A stretch of DNA of 14,069 nucleotides from Chitinophagaceae bacterium (lineage in GTDB: Bacteria; Bacteroidota; Bacteroidia; Chitinophagales; Chitinophagaceae): assembly GCA_003526435.1 (NCBI GenBank), contig DPWF01000080.1:614-14682 (forward strand), read 5' to 3'. This document shows positions 12,377 to 14,069 of the stretch, one piece after another. The number at the start of each line of letters is the position of its first letter. Position 1 is the stretch's first letter. The translations under genes and the position numbers were made by a program. The notes under the pieces are model-generated. The model was given only the letters and a program-made list of their open reading frames with translations, searched no databases and was not told the origin of the DNA.

Positions 12377-12654
12377 AGAAAGGAGGGGTTATTAAACTTC
12401 GTCCGTTTAACAGTTTAAAATTAGTGATCATATGCTAATACACCAAGAAACTGTGATTCCTCCTATCTCTTTGATAATCAGGCATTAGCCTTTATCGAAT
12501 AAACCCTGGTAGGACTGTTACTGATCACGTCGGGGGGTGTGATCCGGTAACAGCCCTTGGGTTGAGCAAGCAATCATTCATCCTATGTAAGCCTTTCCCC
12601 CATCTGAAAGGGTGGGCAAAGACCCGGATAAAGCCTATCCGGGTCTTATTTTTT
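12377..12654 (+). ncRNA. Highly structured independent non-coding RNA, family not recognised
   Basis: About 275 nt between a consensus promoter and a strong terminator, with no credible reading frame. Helices seen by complementarity: AGAAAGGAGG (12377-12386) with CCTCCTATCT (12459-12468), 9 of 10 pairs. It encloses TTAAAC/GTTTAA (12392-12397/12405-12410) and CAGTTT/AAACTG (12411-12416/12448-12453) capped by ATTAG/CTAAT (12420-12424/12435-12439). Next is GATAA/TTATC (12473-12477/12492-12496) with inner AGGC-ATTA-GCCT. Then comes a long hairpin at 12502-12563 built of AACCC/GGGTT, AGG/CCT, CTGTTAC/GTAACAG and GATCAC/GTGATC with a G-rich loop. After about 28 unpaired nt, CCTTTC/GAAAGG (12592-12597/12606-12611) has a C-rich loop that could pair with the G-rich loop. 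I see no hallmarks of tmRNA, RNase P RNA, SRP RNA or a single long 6S-type hairpin. Confidence 0.68.
12619..12654 (+). terminator. Strong intrinsic terminator of the structured RNA
   Basis: A perfect 12-bp stem AAGACCCGGATA (12619-12630) / TATCCGGGTCTT (12636-12647) with loop AAGCC, followed by ATTTTTT (12648-12654). It is the best terminator in the window. It ends 80 bp before the amidase start, so the RNA upstream is not simply the amidase leader. Confidence 0.88.
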
Positions 12655-12733
12655 GAAGTGATTCAGCAAGCAGGAAATTTTTAGTTGAAGGGTAATCAGT
12701 ATAACATTTTCGATACACATAAATGATACGATC

Positions 12734-13546
12734 ATGGCACTGGCCCAATTCAAAATTTTTTCTCCGGATGAATTTGATGCCTACCTAAGTAGTTCAATAT
12801 TCTCCAGAACAATAAAAATTATTCAAAACCATCATACCTGGCGACCCGGTTACACGCATCTCACCAACCAGCGGGGAGAAATGTATTGGCTTGAATCGAT
12901 GCGATCGGTACATATTAACGATCGCAAATGGAGTGATATTGGTCAACACATCACCACATTTCCATCCGGTAATATTGCATTATGCAGACCTATTGATCTG
13001 GTACCAGCAGGTATTCGTGGCGCGAATACAGGTGGTATATGTATTGAACATTTTGGAAATTTTGATACAGGCGCAGATCAGATGACGGAAGCTCATCGCA
13101 ACTCCATCATCAGGCTGAATGCCATGTTGTGTAAACGGTTCAAACTGCAGCCCAATCCATCTACCATTGTTTATCATCATTGGTATGACCAGAAAGGGAA
13201 AAGATTTGCAGATGAAAAAATTAATTCGGGTCTCGTGGGTAATGAACAGAAAACCTGTCCCGGAACGGGATTCTTTGGTGGCAATACCATTACTGCTGCA
13301 CAAACCAATTTTTTACCACTGATTGCTGAAGCGATGAAAGATCAGGTTGTAACACCGGTTGTTCAGCCAAAGATGAAAAAAGTAAAAGCATCGGCATTAA
13401 ACATTCGTTCTGGTCCCGATAAAAATTCACCTGTTCTGCGTGTGGTTCCAAAAGAAACAGAATTGGCCGTGTACCAGGAAAGAGATGGCTGGAGTAAAAT
13501 CAGCAATACATCGAGCGAATGGGTATTTAGTAATCTGTTAATCTGA
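12734..13546 (+). CDS. N-acetylmuramoyl-L-alanine amidase (amidase_2/PGRP fold) with C-terminal SH3b domain
   Basis: A 270-residue enzyme predicted to cut the bond between MurNAc and the peptide stem of peptidoglycan. The zinc-binding pattern of the T7 lysozyme/PGRP type is visible: His33 or His34 in QNHHTWRPGYTH, His148 or His149 in VYHHWYDQ, and Cys175 in KTCPGTGFFGG. GGICIEHFGNFD is the typical core strand. Residues about 215-270 are a bacterial SH3 domain (KVKASALNIRSGPDKNSPVL, then DGWSKI and SEWVFSNLL), normally a cell-wall binding module. No signal peptide is found: the N-terminus MALAQFKIFSPDEFDAYL is soluble and ATG 12734 fits. That gives an endolysin-like architecture, possibly needing a separate export route. 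A gene for a membrane protein follows 19 bp later. Confidence 0.85.
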   Translation: MALAQFKIFSPDEFDAYLSSSIFSRTIKIIQNHHTWRPGYTHLTNQRGEMYWLESMRSVHINDRKWSDIGQHITTFPSGNIALCRPIDLVPAGIRGANTGGICIEHFGNFDTGADQMTEAHRNSIIRLNAMLCKRFKLQPNPSTIVYHHWYDQKGKRFADEKINSGLVGNEQKTCPGTGFFGGNTITAAQTNFLPLIAEAMKDQVVTPVVQPKMKKVKASALNIRSGPDKNSPVLRVVPKETELAVYQERDGWSKISNTSSEWVFSNLLI

Positions 13547-13565
13547 TCACCAACACCAATAAATC

Positions 13566-14069
13566 ATGGAAAAAAATACATTCGGATTCCTGCAGGCAAA
13601 AACATGGAGCGGACGGGAATGGTTGCTGGTGCTTTGTTTTTTATTGGGTATTACTGTTCTTGTCTATGTATGCACACACAGCATCTGGAAAGGAAACCAG
13701 TATGTACAACTCGATAAAAAGCAGTTGCAACTGGTATATAAATACCTTGCTTACGACAGCAGTTTACAGGTAAAAGACAGTTCAAGAAATGTTCCCAACC
13801 TGAAACGTAATTTGTTCATTGATCATTTTTTGCGAACAGAATTGCATCAAAAAATTAATCGCCAGCAACTCAGCGAAACCATGTCGCTGCTGGCACAAAT
13901 GAAAAATCAGGATATAACAGATTATCTCTCAGATAAAAAATTTCTGGTTAGTAGTCCATTCTGGTTAACCGGTAACAAAACTTATCTGGAAGCATTTTTC
14001 TGGAGCCTGATGGGTGTGTTGGTGAGCCTGGTGTATTATGTAAGTATTGCCAATGCAAAAAGTCTGAAT
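13566..14069 (+). CDS. Two-TM membrane protein, 3' truncated by window edge
   Basis: The frame is open from ATG 13566 to the end of the window (168 codons, no stop). TM1 is at about residues 18-37 (REWLLVLCFLLGITVLVYVC). Then comes a largely polar, helical stretch of about 100 residues (KKQLQLVYKYLAYDSS, LRTELHQKINRQQLSETM). TM2 is at about 143-162 (AFFWSLMGVLVSLVYYVSIA), after which the sequence runs off. With a short N-terminal tail, the middle part is probably periplasmic. I do not recognise the family. It lies 19 bp after the amidase and is probably in the same transcript, so a joint role in the cell envelope is possible. Confidence 0.65.
   Translation, partial: MEKNTFGFLQAKTWSGREWLLVLCFLLGITVLVYVCTHSIWKGNQYVQLDKKQLQLVYKYLAYDSSLQVKDSSRNVPNLKRNLFIDHFLRTELHQKINRQQLSETMSLLAQMKNQDITDYLSDKKFLVSSPFWLTGNKTYLEAFFWSLMGVLVSLVYYVSIANAKSLN

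Noticed and set aside
12606..12654. AGGGTGG-like string followed by a terminator, resembling a T-box antiterminator
   Set aside because: There is no T-box stem I with specifier loop, T-boxes are not expected in Bacteroidota, and the gene downstream is a wall amidase, not an amino-acid gene.
1..14069. CRISPR arrays, tRNA or rRNA genes, insertion sequences
   Set aside because: No regularly spaced repeats, cloverleaf-like sequences, rRNA segments or transposase genes were seen on reading the window.

Overview
The window looks like chromosomal DNA of a Bacteroidota bacterium, most likely Chitinophagaceae or a close relative. The signs are a GLPGI-family secreted protein, a large outer-membrane barrel protein with an N-terminal carboxypeptidase-regulatory-like domain, a TolB-like six-bladed propeller lipoprotein, little use of Shine-Dalgarno sites, and -7/-33 promoters of the TAnnTTTG / TTG type. 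The genus is inference; no rRNA or other marker gene is present.

Layout. (1) 1-1134 is the 3' part of a GHL10/DUF187 glycoside-hydrolase-like gene. (2) 1141-1175 is a GC-rich palindrome at the convergent junction with a small XRE regulator (minus strand). (3) About 1200-8000 is a visibly AT-rich accessory block: divergent XRE and LuxR-type regulators, a GLPGI protein, a tiny secreted four-cysteine peptide followed by three stem-loops, a propeller lipoprotein overlapping a CxxC lipoprotein-like gene by 4 bp, and an 886-residue outer-membrane barrel protein. (4) 8019-8058 is a second palindrome related to the first. (5) 8097-10136 is a secreted type I pullulanase, followed by a 75-residue unknown protein. 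(6) 10500-11537 encodes a membrane-anchored P-loop ATPase. (7) 11546-12289 (minus) is a PAS-LuxR regulator. (8) About 12377-12654 is an apparently independent, highly structured non-coding RNA with its own promoter and a very strong terminator. (9) 12734-13546 is an amidase with an SH3b domain but no signal peptide, followed by the start of a two-TM membrane protein that runs off the window.

How the parts may work together. The two glycoside-hydrolase genes fit alpha-glucan/oligosaccharide use, and the AT-rich block appears to have been inserted between them, bracketed by the two related palindromes. Inside the block, the peptide, propeller lipoprotein, CxxC thioredoxin-like protein and outer-membrane barrel resemble in layout the Bacteroidota loci where NVEALA-type peptides sit beside TolB-like propellers. 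A role in peptide export or maturation is a hypothesis only. The best candidates for something undescribed are the structured RNA at 12377-12654 and the peptide/propeller module at 3271-7903.
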